From Alteromonas pelagimontana (lineage in GTDB: Bacteria > Pseudomonadota > Gammaproteobacteria > Enterobacterales > Alteromonadaceae), in assembly GCF_002499975.2 (NCBI RefSeq), contig NZ_CP052766.1, positions 1,860,001-1,924,000 on the forward strand: 64,000 nt of DNA, in the 5' to 3' direction. Shown one piece after another: positions 48,978-58,318 of the stretch. Position numbers and translations under genes: made by a program. Each line of letters opens with the position of its first letter. Within the stretch, counting starts at the first letter, position 1. The notes under the pieces are model-generated. The model worked only from the letters and a program-made list of their open reading frames with translations, searched no databases and was not told where the DNA came from.

Positions 48978-50552
48978 ATGGCTGGTAACGACGAGCAACT
49001 TCAGCACGCCGCCTTGCAGGCGCAGGAAGAAGCCCTGGACGCCCTGCCCGCAGATCTTGAAGAACCTTTGGTGCAGGAAGGCGGCCCGCGTCAGCTCGGA
49101 TTTGGCTTTGCCAAACGTAATCATGTATTACTTGAAACCAATACCACACCTGCCATTCTTTATTACACTGCGGATACGCCCTTTCACGTGTTTGCTGAAG
49201 TTCGGCGCTTTTTTGGCGAAACGTTTACTTTAAAAGAAATTCCTGTCGACCAGTTTGAAAGCTTGCTCACTCAGGCGTTCCAGCGGGATTCTTCCGCTGC
49301 CAAACAATTAATGGAAGATCTGGGTAACGAAAGTGATTTATTTGCCTTGGCTGAAGAACTTCCCGATACGGAAGATCTGCTGGATAGCGAAGACGATGCG
49401 CCTATTATTAAGCTGATTAATGCCATGCTCGGTGAAGCCATTAAAGAAGGGGCTTCAGATATTCATATTGAAACGTTTGAAAGCCAGCTTGTGGTGCGGT
49501 TTCGGGTAGACGGCGTACTGCGGGAGATCCTGCGTCCAAACCGTAAACTGTCTTCGATGCTGGTGTCGCGTATTAAAGTTATGGCTAAGCTGGATATTGC
49601 GGAAAAACGGGTGCCCCAGGATGGCCGAATTACATTACGAATTGCAGGTCGCGCCGTGGATGTTCGCGTGTCCACAATGCCTTCAAGCCATGGCGAAAGA
49701 GTAGTACTTCGCTTATTGGATAAAAATAACGCTCGGCTGAACCTCGAAGACTTAGGCATGACCAAGCCAAACCGGGCACATTTTTCGACGTTAATTCGTA
49801 AACCCCACGGCATTATTTTGGTTACCGGACCCACGGGCTCGGGTAAAAGTACCACCCTGTATGCAGGGTTATCGGAAATTAATTCTAAAGATCGCAATAT
49901 TCTTACCGTTGAAGATCCCATTGAATTCGATTTGGCGGGAATTGGTCAAACCCAGGTTAACCCTCGGGTGGAGATGACCTTTGCCAGAGGCCTGAGAGCT
50001 ATTTTGCGGCAAGACCCGGATGTAGTGATGGTGGGCGAAATTCGCGATATCGAAACTGCACAAATTGCGGTGCAGGCCAGTTTAACCGGTCACCTTGTGC
50101 TTTCCACTTTGCACACTAACACAGCTGCAGGTGCCATCACCCGGCTTGAAGATATGGGAATTGAGCCGTTTCTGTTATCTTCCAGTTTATTGGCTGTACT
50201 GTCACAAAGACTGGTTCGTACGCTTTGCGCAGAATGTAAACAAACTCATACGCCAACACAACAGGAAGCAGAAGTGCTGGGAGTGGCAGATATGTCTGCC
50301 GTACCGACTATTTATGCACCTCGAGGTTGTGCAGCCTGTAATCAAACTGGCTATCGTGGCAGAACCGGTATTCACGAGCTCCTGCTGGTTGATGAACGCA
50401 TCCGCGACATGATGCATGAGGGCAAAGGCGAGCAAGCAATTGAACGTTATATTCGCCAGAGTACGCCCAGCATACGCGAAGATGGCTGTAAAAAAGTGTT
50501 AGCCGGTGTGACTTCATTGGAAGAAGTTTTACGCGTCACCCGGGAGGACTAA
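48978..50552 (+). CDS. gspE: Type II secretion ATPase GspE
   Basis: Cytoplasmic hexameric ATPase that powers pseudopilus growth. The 524 residues have an N-terminal GspL-binding region and the catalytic domain. The Walker A loop is GPTGSGKST (near 289) and the Asp box is [13 protein letters not shown]. Walker B is [12 protein letters not shown] (near 350), followed by the His box [11 protein letters not shown]. The tetracysteine zinc motif is C-A-E-C near 418 and C-A-A-C near 450. It starts two bases after gspD. Confidence 0.98.
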   Translation: MAGNDEQLQHAALQAQEEALDALPADLEEPLVQEGGPRQLGFGFAKRNHVLLETNTTPAILYYTADTPFHVFAEVRRFFGETFTLKEIPVDQFESLLTQAFQRDSSAAKQLMEDLGNESDLFALAEELPDTEDLLDSEDDAPIIKLINAMLGEAIKEGASDIHIETFESQLVVRFRVDGVLREILRPNRKLSSMLVSRIKVMAKLDIAEKRVPQDGRITLRIAGRAVDVRVSTMPSSHGERVVLRLLDKNNARLNLEDLGMTKPNRAHFSTLIRKPHGIILVTGPTGSGKSTTLYAGLSEINSKDRNILTVEDPIEFDLAGIGQTQVNPRVEMTFARGLRAILRQDPDVVMVGEIRDIETAQIAVQASLTGHLVLSTLHTNTAAGAITRLEDMGIEPFLLSSSLLAVLSQRLVRTLCAECKQTHTPTQQEAEVLGVADMSAVPTIYAPRGCAACNQTGYRGRTGIHELLLVDERIRDMMHEGKGEQAIERYIRQSTPSIREDGCKKVLAGVTSLEEVLRVTRED

Positions 50553-51773
50553 ATGGCCGCCTTTGCCTACAAAGCGGTTAATGCCCGCGGACGCAACAGC
50601 AGTGGCGTACTGGAGGGCGACAACCCCCGCCAGGTCCGCCAGCAATTGCGTGATCAAGGTCTTATTCCGTTAGAAGTGGAGCAAATTGCTGAACGTACCA
50701 GCAATAAAAAAACAGGTTTTAGCTTATTTAAACCCCGTATTTCGGCGTCAGATTTAGCGCTTCTTACGCGCCAGTTAGCCACGCTCGTTGAGTCAGCCCT
50801 GCCGATTGAAGAAGCGTTACTCGCAGTAGCGGAACAAAGCGAAAAGCCGCGCCAGAAGAACATGATGATGGCGGTGCGCAGCAAAGTAGTGGAAGGACAC
50901 GGTCTGGCTGATGCGTTGTCTGAATTCCCCAGCGTATTTGATGATTTATACCGCGCTATGGTCGCCGCTGGCGAAAAATCAGGTCACCTCGATACCGTAC
51001 TCAACCGCCTGGCTGATTACACCGAGCGTCGCCAGCAAACCCGCAGTCAAATCATTCAAGCTATGATTTACCCTTCGTTGATGATGTTTTTCGCTATTGG
51101 TATCGTGCTACTGCTACTGACAGTAGTGGTGCCAAAAATTGTGGGTCAATTTGATCATATGGGGCAGGATTTACCGGCTATTACCCAATTGTTGATTACC
51201 ATTAGCGAGTGGCTGCAAAATTATGGAATATTTCTGTTTGTGGCACTGGTGTTGTTGATAATTATTTTTCAGCGACTGGTGCAGCAACCTGCTATGAAGC
51301 TGAAATATCATCAGTTTATCCTTAAACTGCCATTGATTGGAAAAGTCTCCCGGGGGTTAAACACGTCGCGTTTTGCCCGCACGTTAAGTATATTAACGTC
51401 AAGTGCAGTGCCTTTGCTGGAAGCCATGCGAATTTCCAGCGATGTACTGGAAAACCAGCACATGAAAAATCAGATTTCCGCTGCAACCCTGAATGTCAAA
51501 GAAGGGAGTAGTCTGCGGGCGGCGTTGGATAAAACCAAGATGTTCCCTCCTATGATGATGCACATGATTGCCTCGGGGGAAAAATCTGGTGAGCTTCAAC
51601 AGATGCTCGGCAGAGCGGCAGATAATCAGGACAGGGAATTTGAGGCGCTAATTGGGGTCTCACTCAAAGTCTTTGAGCCAATGTTGATCGTAACAATGGC
51701 GGCAATTGTGCTGTTTATTGTAATGGCCATCTTGCAACCTATTTTAGCATTGAACAATATGGTGAATATTTAA
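50553..51773 (+). CDS. gspF: Type II secretion platform protein GspF
   Basis: Polytopic inner-membrane protein at the heart of the assembly platform. The 406 residues show the duplicated GspF domain: SDLALLTRQLATLVESALPIEEAL in the first half, and FARTLSILTSSAVPLLEAM in the second. There are three membrane helices (about 172-195, 225-245 and 375-398). It is the usual length. Its start directly follows the gspE stop, and its stop overlaps the gspG start by one base. Confidence 0.97.
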   Translation: MAAFAYKAVNARGRNSSGVLEGDNPRQVRQQLRDQGLIPLEVEQIAERTSNKKTGFSLFKPRISASDLALLTRQLATLVESALPIEEALLAVAEQSEKPRQKNMMMAVRSKVVEGHGLADALSEFPSVFDDLYRAMVAAGEKSGHLDTVLNRLADYTERRQQTRSQIIQAMIYPSLMMFFAIGIVLLLLTVVVPKIVGQFDHMGQDLPAITQLLITISEWLQNYGIFLFVALVLLIIIFQRLVQQPAMKLKYHQFILKLPLIGKVSRGLNTSRFARTLSILTSSAVPLLEAMRISSDVLENQHMKNQISAATLNVKEGSSLRAALDKTKMFPPMMMHMIASGEKSGELQQMLGRAADNQDREFEALIGVSLKVFEPMLIVTMAAIVLFIVMAILQPILALNNMVNI

Positions 51774-52210
51774 TGAAAACATTAACTCGCACTTCCGGTT
51801 TCACGTTGATTGAAGTAATGGTAGTTCTGTTGATCATAGGCATAATGGCTTCTATGGTCGCTCCCTCCATACTGGGAAATCAGGAAAGTGCACAGTTGAA
51901 GAAAGCGGCGGTGGATATTCAACAAATGGAAAGCGCCATGGAAATGTATAAACTGCGTAATAACCGCTTTCCTACCACGGAACAAGGTCTTGAAGCTTTG
52001 GTGAGCGCACCAACTATTGAACCCCTTCCACGTAATTATCCAGAAGGTGGTTTTATTAAACGTCTTCCTGAAGATCCCTGGGGCAATCCTTATACGCTTA
52101 TCAGCCCTGGCGAGTTAGGCGCTGTGGACATTTTTTCCAATGGTCCGGACATGGAACCAGGCACTGATGATGATATTGGTAACTGGAATATCAACGAATA
52201 TTTGAACTAA
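51773..52210 (+). CDS. gspG: Major pseudopilin GspG
   Basis: Main subunit of the secretion pseudopilus. It has a type IV prepilin signal (TRTSG/FTLIEVMVVLLIIGIMASMVAPSI) with Glu at position +5 of the mature protein. The globular domain ends WGNPYTLISPGELGAVDIFSNGPDMEPGTDDDIGNW, the family's calcium-binding region. Its 145 residues are usual. It needs a GspO/PilD prepilin peptidase, not encoded in this window. Confidence 0.98.
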   Translation: MKTLTRTSGFTLIEVMVVLLIIGIMASMVAPSILGNQESAQLKKAAVDIQQMESAMEMYKLRNNRFPTTEQGLEALVSAPTIEPLPRNYPEGGFIKRLPEDPWGNPYTLISPGELGAVDIFSNGPDMEPGTDDDIGNWNINEYLN

Positions 52211-52230
52211 CCCATACTTTATTGCCGTGT

Positions 52231-52866
52231 ATGACAATCACCCGCTCGTCTTCCTTTTTGCGCAGTCGCAACAGTGGCTTTACTCTGTTGGAAGTCATGC
52301 TGGTGCTGCTGCTCATGGGTATGGCAGCAAGCTATGTTGTATTTAACGCATTTGGTGCCAGCGAATCCGATAGGCTAAAAGAACAAGCAACGCGGTTGCA
52401 GGTTTTGGTAGACATGGCCAGCGACTACGCTGTGCTGAACCAGATGGAGCTTGGGCTTCACATTGAACCGGAAGAAAATCGGTATTTCTTTAGCTATCTT
52501 GATGATGAAGATAAATGGCAGAGGATAAGTGAAGAGAAGATTTATCAGGATTACACGCTGCCCGACCCCTTCACTATGACCCTGAACCTCGACGATTTGC
52601 CCTGGAACACCGAAGACCAGCTTTTCGATCGGAGGATCTTTGATGAGTCTTTTGGTCTTGATGACGTTGATGTCAAAATTGGTGAGGAAGAAAAGCGCCT
52701 GCCGCCACCGCAGGTTCTTATTATGTCCAGCGGCGAAATTACGCCTTTCACGCTGACATTTAACTATGAACCTGGATTTGGCAACGATGTTCCAGCGTAT
52801 TTTATTCTTAGCAATGAAGATATGCCGCCGCTGCAGCTAGAAGGGCCGCTGGAGCAGCTTGAATGA
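52231..52866 (+). CDS. gspH: Minor pseudopilin GspH
   Basis: Minor pseudopilin of 211 residues with prepilin signal RNSG/FTLLEVMLVLLLMGMAASYVVF. The globular part is acidic (FSYLDDEDKWQRI, FDESFGLDDVDVKIGEEE). The ATG at 52231 gives MTITRSSSFLRSRNSGF; a frame from TTG at 52222 is less likely. No clear ribosome site is seen, so translation may depend on coupling with gspG, which ends 20 bases upstream. The stop overlaps gspI by four bases. Confidence 0.93.
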   Translation: MTITRSSSFLRSRNSGFTLLEVMLVLLLMGMAASYVVFNAFGASESDRLKEQATRLQVLVDMASDYAVLNQMELGLHIEPEENRYFFSYLDDEDKWQRISEEKIYQDYTLPDPFTMTLNLDDLPWNTEDQLFDRRIFDESFGLDDVDVKIGEEEKRLPPPQVLIMSSGEITPFTLTFNYEPGFGNDVPAYFILSNEDMPPLQLEGPLEQLE

Positions 52867-53264
52867 TACCAAAACGGCGCAGTCATCAAACAGGTATGAC
52901 GCTACTGGAAGTTATGGTGGCCCTATTAATATTTGCGGTTACCGGAACAGCGGTAATGAAAGCAGCGTCAGAGCATTTGAGCAGCGTCGGTCAGATAGAA
53001 GAAATTACCTTTGCCACTTGGGTCGCTGATAACCGTATAAACCAGTTAAAGCTCGCTGGCGTGTGGCCACCAAAGAATAACCTGAAAGGCAGCATGGAAA
53101 TGGCGGATCGCACCTGGTACTGGCTGCAAACGGTAAAGAAAACCAACGACAATGACTTACGCGCTGTCGACATTCAAGTGAGCCTTGACCAGACATATAG
53201 CGGTAGCTTAACAACGGTTACAACGTTTGTCGCAAAGCCAGCCCAAGCAGTTGGTGGCGGCTGA
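52863..53264 (+). CDS. gspI: Minor pseudopilin GspI
   Basis: Minor pseudopilin of 133 residues. Its prepilin signal is HQTG/MTLLEVMVALLIFAVTGTAVMKAA with Met at +1, common in GspI. EEITFATWVADNRINQLKL is the conserved GspI segment that packs with GspJ and GspK. It overlaps gspH by four bases and gspJ by one. Confidence 0.95.
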   Translation: MIPKRRSHQTGMTLLEVMVALLIFAVTGTAVMKAASEHLSSVGQIEEITFATWVADNRINQLKLAGVWPPKNNLKGSMEMADRTWYWLQTVKKTNDNDLRAVDIQVSLDQTYSGSLTTVTTFVAKPAQAVGGG

Positions 53265-53899
53265 TGCAAGGCATTCCTGCCCGTGGCTTTACGCTGCTTG
53301 AAATTCTCATTGCCATGTCTATTTTTACTCTGATTGGGCTAGCATCTACAGGTTTGTTGACCACAGTTATTGACAGCAACGAGCTATCTGAATCCCGCTT
53401 CGATAAATTGCAGCAGTTACAACGCGCGATGACAACTATTGAACGGGATATTCTGCAAGCTGTTCCGCGGGCGGCGCGTCTAAACGGTGAACGCACCGAT
53501 GTAGTAATGCGAGGGGGACAACTGGACGATAGCGACGGTGATAGCATTGGTTTTGTTCGCAGCGGTTGGAATAACCCACAGCTTATGCTGCCGCGCAGTA
53601 CTCAGCAATTTGTGGGTTATCGGTTAAAAGAAAATAAACTGGAACGGCTTTACAGCAACTATGTGGACAATGTGATCGGCTTTGAACCGAAAGTTCGCGT
53701 ATTGCTGGAAAACGTCACTGACTTTCAAGTGGAGTTCTTAGCCGAAACAGCTGCCCAGCAAAATACCGATGAGGACGAGCTGGACTGGCGAGAAAGTTAC
53801 ACCGGTGCCGCACTGCCCAAAGCGGTAGCGTTTGAGATTGAAACTGAGGACTTTGGTCGTATTCGTCGCGAGTTTTCATTAGGTGGAACAGCACTATGA
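53264..53899 (+). CDS. gspJ: Minor pseudopilin GspJ
   Basis: Minor pseudopilin of 211 residues with prepilin signal PARG/FTLLEILIAMSIFTLIGLASTGLL. The following segments RFDKLQQLQRAMTTIERDILQAVPR and GWNNPQ are characteristic for GspJ. With GspI and GspK it forms the pseudopilus tip. It overlaps gspI by one base and gspK by four. Confidence 0.95.
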   Translation: MQGIPARGFTLLEILIAMSIFTLIGLASTGLLTTVIDSNELSESRFDKLQQLQRAMTTIERDILQAVPRAARLNGERTDVVMRGGQLDDSDGDSIGFVRSGWNNPQLMLPRSTQQFVGYRLKENKLERLYSNYVDNVIGFEPKVRVLLENVTDFQVEFLAETAAQQNTDEDELDWRESYTGAALPKAVAFEIETEDFGRIRREFSLGGTAL

Positions 53900-54879
53900 C
53901 ACCGTTCGGTTCACAGCGCGGTGTCGCATTGTTAATTGTGCTGATGATTGTTGCTCTGGTTACTGTACTGGCGACCCAAATGGGCACTCGTCTGCAGTTG
54001 CAAATTCAGCGCACCATGAATATCAAAGACAGCAACCAGGCATACTGGTATGCCATGGGCGCAGAAGCATTTGCCAGAAAATCGGTAACTACATTAATGG
54101 AAGAGACTGGCGATAAAATCTCTATCGATCAGCCTTGGGCAAAGGCGTTCACCTACCCCATTGAAGGGGGCGGCATTCAGGCCAGGCTTGAAGATATGCA
54201 AAGCTGTTTTAACCTTAACGCACTGGCGGAACAAAATAACAACAAAAACCAGCAGCAGGCTTCAGAGCCAATGGAGGCGTTTCACCATATGCTGCTGTCC
54301 AGCGGCTTTGAAATAAACAGCTACACTGCCGATACCGTAAGAGACAGCCTGGCTGATTGGCTTGATAGCGACGATAGCATGCGGCCTTATGGCGCGGAGG
54401 ATAGCGAATATGAATCCCGCGAATTTCCGTATCTTGCGGCCAATAATCTGATGTCTTCACAATCGGAAATTCGACTGGTAAACGGTGTGGAAGCCAGCTG
54501 GATTAATGATATTCTGCCTCTGATATGCGTTATTCCTGATGTAGATAGCCTTGCTATCAACGTCAATACGCTAACTGAAGAACGTGCCGCTGTTTTAGCT
54601 GGCGCGACCGGCCTATCGTTACAGCAGGCAAAAAGCTTGATTAGTAGCCGTCCGCAAGAAGGATGGGATGACGTAAATGATTTCTTAAATGAGCCGGTGC
54701 TGGCAGCGATGGATTTGGATGAAACCCGCCGTAAATGGTTTACCATCACCTCAGAATATTTTATTTTGCATACCAAAACCCGCTACAATAAAGCCTCGTT
54801 TTCCCTTACCAGCGTACTGCATGTGCAGGGCGAGAAAGAAGTTAAGGTGTTAAGACGTGAGTTTGGAGGAGTAGAGTAA
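53896..54879 (+). CDS. gspK: Minor pseudopilin GspK
   Basis: Large tip pseudopilin of 327 residues. The signal SQRG/VALLIVLMIVALVTVLATQM lacks the Glu at +5, as is normal for GspK. The globular domain contains LEDMQSCFNLNAL, DSLADWLDSDD, and NVNTLTEERAAVLAG, with a helix-hairpin-helix-like insert. It overlaps gspJ by four bases and gspL by one. Confidence 0.95.
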   Translation: MTPFGSQRGVALLIVLMIVALVTVLATQMGTRLQLQIQRTMNIKDSNQAYWYAMGAEAFARKSVTTLMEETGDKISIDQPWAKAFTYPIEGGGIQARLEDMQSCFNLNALAEQNNNKNQQQASEPMEAFHHMLLSSGFEINSYTADTVRDSLADWLDSDDSMRPYGAEDSEYESREFPYLAANNLMSSQSEIRLVNGVEASWINDILPLICVIPDVDSLAINVNTLTEERAAVLAGATGLSLQQAKSLISSRPQEGWDDVNDFLNEPVLAAMDLDETRRKWFTITSEYFILHTKTRYNKASFSLTSVLHVQGEKEVKVLRREFGGVE

Positions 54880-56078
54880 TGGAACAACTTCTGGTTCGTC
54901 TTGGTTCAGGCTCCGGTGACGCCATACATTGGCTGGTATGGTCCAGTACAGAAGAGGAAATTATTGCTTCTGGTGTGTTGGCCGATGCAGATCAGTTATC
55001 TACTCTGGCGGAAAGAGCCGGCCAGCGGCCAATCATTGCGTTGGCGCCTGGCAGCGATATTTTACTCAAATGGGTAACGCTGCCTCCGCGCGCGGGCCGC
55101 AAGGTGTTGTCCGCCATTCCTTTTATGCTGGAAGATGAACTGGCGCAGGATGTCTCAACCCAGTTTTTTGCTCTTGGCCCTCGTCAGGGTGACCAGCAGG
55201 CGGTGGCGATAGTGTCTCGTGCGCAAATGCAAGCGTGGCAAAATTGGTTAAAAGATGCGGGCTTGTTCTGCGATACTCTGCTTCCGGACGTGCTGGCTGT
55301 GCCGCAAAATCCTGACGGTTGGTCGGTGTTGACTATCGGTGATCAGATGCTTATGCGCGAAGATGAGTGGAAAGGTTTGCAAGGTGAAGCCGACTGGATG
55401 ATACCGGCATTCCGTCATCGGCTCAGGAATCAGGAAACGCCAGTAAATGTAGTAAATTATTCCGATCTTCCCTTGCATGACATCGCTCAAGTTGAGCAGG
55501 CCCAGGTTCCCCTTGAGTTGCCCTTGCATGTGCTCGCCAAAGAAGCCATTGCATCTAAATTCAACCTGCTGCAAGGGAACTACAAAATCAAGCGCAAGCG
55601 AACTGGTTATGGGTACCAGTGGCGACTTGCTGCTATTCTTGCCGTTGTCGCCCTTGCCACCAGCCTGATTGATAAAAGCGTTACGCTGTATCAACTTTCG
55701 GAACAAAACGAGAAGCTCAGCGTACAAATCAATCAAACAGTGGAAGCCGGATTTCCAGACATTGGCGTATACCGTGATGTTCGCAAAAAAGTACAGTCGG
55801 AACTGGCGCGGCTTGAGAACGGTGGCGGTAAGGTTTCAATGCTGATAATGCTAGACCAGCTAGCACAAGCTTTTGCCAGTTCCGATGTTCGTCCGCAAAC
55901 CCTGCGTTTCGACTCCAATCGCACTGAAATACGCATGCAAGCCATGGGCAAAAACTTCGAAGCTCTGGAGCAATTTCGTAAGCAGGCAGAAAGCGCGGGC
56001 TTCATTGTTGAACAAGGTGCTATCAATAACCGTGACAATATGGTGATTGGCAGCGTCGCAATCAGGAGCGAATCATGA
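54879..56078 (+). CDS. gspL: Type II secretion protein GspL
   Basis: Inner-membrane protein that anchors GspE. The cytoplasmic actin-like domain (about 1-235) has VTLPPRAGRKVLSAIPFMLEDELAQD. One membrane helix lies at about 247-265, followed by a periplasmic ferredoxin-like domain with LDQLAQAFASSDVRPQTLRFD. The 399 residues are typical. It overlaps gspK by one base and gspM by four. Confidence 0.95.
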   Translation: MEQLLVRLGSGSGDAIHWLVWSSTEEEIIASGVLADADQLSTLAERAGQRPIIALAPGSDILLKWVTLPPRAGRKVLSAIPFMLEDELAQDVSTQFFALGPRQGDQQAVAIVSRAQMQAWQNWLKDAGLFCDTLLPDVLAVPQNPDGWSVLTIGDQMLMREDEWKGLQGEADWMIPAFRHRLRNQETPVNVVNYSDLPLHDIAQVEQAQVPLELPLHVLAKEAIASKFNLLQGNYKIKRKRTGYGYQWRLAAILAVVALATSLIDKSVTLYQLSEQNEKLSVQINQTVEAGFPDIGVYRDVRKKVQSELARLENGGGKVSMLIMLDQLAQAFASSDVRPQTLRFDSNRTEIRMQAMGKNFEALEQFRKQAESAGFIVEQGAINNRDNMVIGSVAIRSES

Positions 56079-56554
56079 AAGCGCTATGGGAAAAGTACCG
56101 TGCTTTAACAGAGCGTGAGCAGTATCTGGTTCTGATTTCTGGCGTCTTTGTTGTTATTGCCATGTTTTACTGGTTAATTTGGGCGCCCCTTACCGCCAGT
56201 GTTGAGCGCGCGCAGATACGCCTGGAAAGCCAACAGAACCTTCTTAGCTGGGTGCAGGAACGCACCACCAGAGCCCAACAACTTCAGCGCTCTGCTACGG
56301 GAACAACCCGCTTTACCGGATCACTGCCGCAAGCAGTAAGCAGCACGACAAATCGATATAATATTGCGGTTTCCCGAATGCAGCCGCAGGGGGAAGAAAT
56401 TCAGGTGTGGATTGATCAAGCGCCATTTAACGATGTTCTGAGCTGGCTACAGGCACTGGAAAGTATGGGCATTGTTATTCTGCAGGCTGATATTAGTGCA
56501 GCCAACGCTTCTGGTCACATAGAAGTTCGCCGTTTACAGTTAGGAAAATCATGA
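56075..56554 (+). CDS. gspM: Type II secretion protein GspM
   Basis: Small inner-membrane partner of GspL, 159 residues. It has a short cytoplasmic start (MKALWEKYRALTEREQYLVL), one membrane helix (about 18-40), a coiled stretch, and a periplasmic ferredoxin-like domain (about 85-159, FNDVLSWLQALESMGIVILQADI). It overlaps gspL and gspN by four bases each. Confidence 0.94.
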   Translation: MKALWEKYRALTEREQYLVLISGVFVVIAMFYWLIWAPLTASVERAQIRLESQQNLLSWVQERTTRAQQLQRSATGTTRFTGSLPQAVSSTTNRYNIAVSRMQPQGEEIQVWIDQAPFNDVLSWLQALESMGIVILQADISAANASGHIEVRRLQLGKS

Positions 56555-57306
56555 AGTTTCGTTTAGGTTGGATAGCCGCAGGCATATTGATTTTTTTAAC
56601 TTTCCTGATCGCGTATTTGCCCGCCAACCAGATAGTCGGGCGATTAACCTTGCCGGAAAATGTTCAAATGTATGGCGTTTCAGGCACTATTTGGAACGGT
56701 AAGGCACAGCAAGTACTAGTTCAGGGCATAGAAGTTTCCAATGTCAGTTGGGACGTGCAGCCATTACACTTACTGGTTGGCGAGTTAGCTGCGCACGTTC
56801 GAGGCGGTAATTTACGTCAAGCAGACACTGTAGCCTTTGAAGGACCGGTCAGCGTAAATTTGTTCAATACAGACAAAATAGAAGCTGACGGATTCTTGCT
56901 GTTTCTTCCTGTCGACCGGGTTTTATCCCAGGTGCCGCTGCCGTTGCCAGTGAACGCTGGGGGACGATTCCGGGTGCGGTTAGAGGAACTCGAATATGGC
57001 CCGGATTGTTCTCGTCTAATCGGAACCGGTGATTGGCTTAACGCCACGGTAGCGGGAACGCAGGGACCCATTGATTTCGGCAGTTATTCCGCCAAGCTTC
57101 GTTGTGAAGGCAATGGTATTGGCGTTACTGTTGAAGAACCCAATATGCTGGGCCTCTCCATGGATGCCACAGTAAGTGCCGGTTTTGAAAATTTCTCCGT
57201 CTCCGGACAATTTAAACCTGACGATAGCTTGCCAGAAGAAGTACATCAAGCCGCGCAATTTTTTGGAAAGCCGAATGCGAGTGGATATATCCGCTTCGAG
57301 CTTTAA
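56551..57306 (+). CDS. gspN: Type II secretion protein GspN
   Basis: A 251-residue GspN with one N-terminal membrane helix (about 6-25) and a periplasmic beta-rich domain. It contains GVSGTIWNGKAQQVLVQGIEVSNVSWDVQPLHLLVGEL and ends ASGYIRFEL. It is optional in many systems; its exact role is not settled. It is the last gene of the operon, and its stop lies inside the hairpin at 57302-57340. Confidence 0.93.
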   Translation: MKFRLGWIAAGILIFLTFLIAYLPANQIVGRLTLPENVQMYGVSGTIWNGKAQQVLVQGIEVSNVSWDVQPLHLLVGELAAHVRGGNLRQADTVAFEGPVSVNLFNTDKIEADGFLLFLPVDRVLSQVPLPLPVNAGGRFRVRLEELEYGPDCSRLIGTGDWLNATVAGTQGPIDFGSYSAKLRCEGNGIGVTVEEPNMLGLSMDATVSAGFENFSVSGQFKPDDSLPEEVHQAAQFFGKPNASGYIRFEL

Positions 57307-57340
57307 TACTAATCCACGTTGATGCGTGATCAGTATTAAA
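57302..57340 (+). repeat. Long hairpin at the end of the gsp operon, copy 1 of a short repeat
   Basis: TTTAATACT (57302-57310) pairs with AGTATTAAA (57332-57340); inner pairs ATC/GAT and ACG/CGT extend the stem around a TTGATG loop. No T tract follows. A related sequence without the right arm occurs at 60056-60077 (TACTAATCC…TGATG…GTG, about 18 of 22 matching). Confidence 0.6.
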
Positions 57341-57607
57341 TGCTGTTCCAAAGGCAGTCTTTTTAGAAGATGTCTTTGGAACTGCCTTGTACTAAACCGT
57401 ATTACCTTCACTGTCTCTGTTCACTCACTGCGTTCATTTGCCTTACCGGCAATCTGTCTTCCTCTGGTAACCGTAGTTATCTCGACTACCTGTATTGTTA
57501 TGTGGAAAATTTTAAGCCCCCTGCTATTCAAGATATTGCTAATACGCACAGCTCACCACATGGCCGAAATAAACTGAAGTCCTGACACAACCCTTGAGGA
57601 GAAAGGA
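57341..57607. other. Intergenic stretch, no gene seen
   Basis: Short frames here have no family similarity or ribosome site. TTCCAAAG/CTTTGGAA and GGCAGT/ACTGCC inverted pairs are interleaved between about 57346 and 57387, which would allow a pseudoknot-like fold. Confidence 0.35.
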
Positions 57608-58210
57608 ATGCCTAAAATATTAGTGCTTTATTATTCATCCTATGGACATATTGAAAAGATGGCTCATGCCGTTGCCGAAGGCGCAAGAGAGACCGGCGCG
57701 CAAGTTGATGTAAAACGAGTTCCGGAAACCGCACCTGCTGATGTCGTTAAAAATGCAGGATTTAAAACCGATCAAGCTGCGCCCATTGCTAGTGTCGAAG
57801 AGATAGCCGATTACGATGCTATTATTGTGGGAGTAGGTACGCGCTATGGACACATGGCTTCTCAAATGGCTGCCTTTTGGGATCAAACCGGCGGATTATG
57901 GCAAAGAGGAGCACTGGAAGGAAAAATAGGCTCTACTTTTTCCTCAACAGCAAGCCAGCATGGGGGGCAGGAAACCACGTTAATGTCCAATATAACAATG
58001 CTTATGCATTTGGGAATGGTAGTTGTCGGTTTGCCCTATTCCTACAAAGGATTACTGGATGTGAATGAAGTTTCTGGTGGGACTCCCTATGGTGCCACCA
58101 CTATCGCTGACAGTGATGGATCAAGACAGCCTACTGAAAACGAGCTGGGTGCAGCGAGATATCAGGGTAAGCACGTTGCCACCATTACCGCCAGACATTG
58201 CCGTAGCTGA
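57608..58210 (+). CDS. wrbA: WrbA-type NAD(P)H:quinone oxidoreductase
   Basis: Flavodoxin-like FMN enzyme of 200 residues that reduces quinones by two electrons, protecting against redox cycling. It begins [25 protein letters not shown] (phosphate loop). [22 protein letters not shown] and [14 protein letters not shown] (FMN contacts) follow, then the C-terminal [24 protein letters not shown], all typical WrbA. A GAGGAGAAAGG ribosome site precedes it. It converges on an aldehyde dehydrogenase gene with a hairpin between. Confidence 0.95.
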   Translation: MPKILVLYYSSYGHIEKMAHAVAEGARETGAQVDVKRVPETAPADVVKNAGFKTDQAAPIASVEEIADYDAIIVGVGTRYGHMASQMAAFWDQTGGLWQRGALEGKIGSTFSSTASQHGGQETTLMSNITMLMHLGMVVVGLPYSYKGLLDVNEVSGGTPYGATTIADSDGSRQPTENELGAARYQGKHVATITARHCRS

Positions 58211-58270
58211 TTGATAAAAGGCGCAACTGGCCGAAGTGTTTTTTAAAAACTGCTTTTTTCACTGCCTTCT

Positions 58271-58301
58271 AGCTGCCCGTCTCAAGATGAGACGGGTAGC
58301 T
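58271..58301. terminator. Hairpin between wrbA and aldehyde dehydrogenase genes
   Basis: CCCGTCTCA (58276-58284) pairs with TGAGACGGG (58288-58296), extended by AGCT/AGCT across a bulge. There is no good T tract on either strand, so its strength as terminator is uncertain, but it sits between two convergent stops. Confidence 0.55.
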
Positions 58302-58318
58302 GTCATTAATACCAAGAA

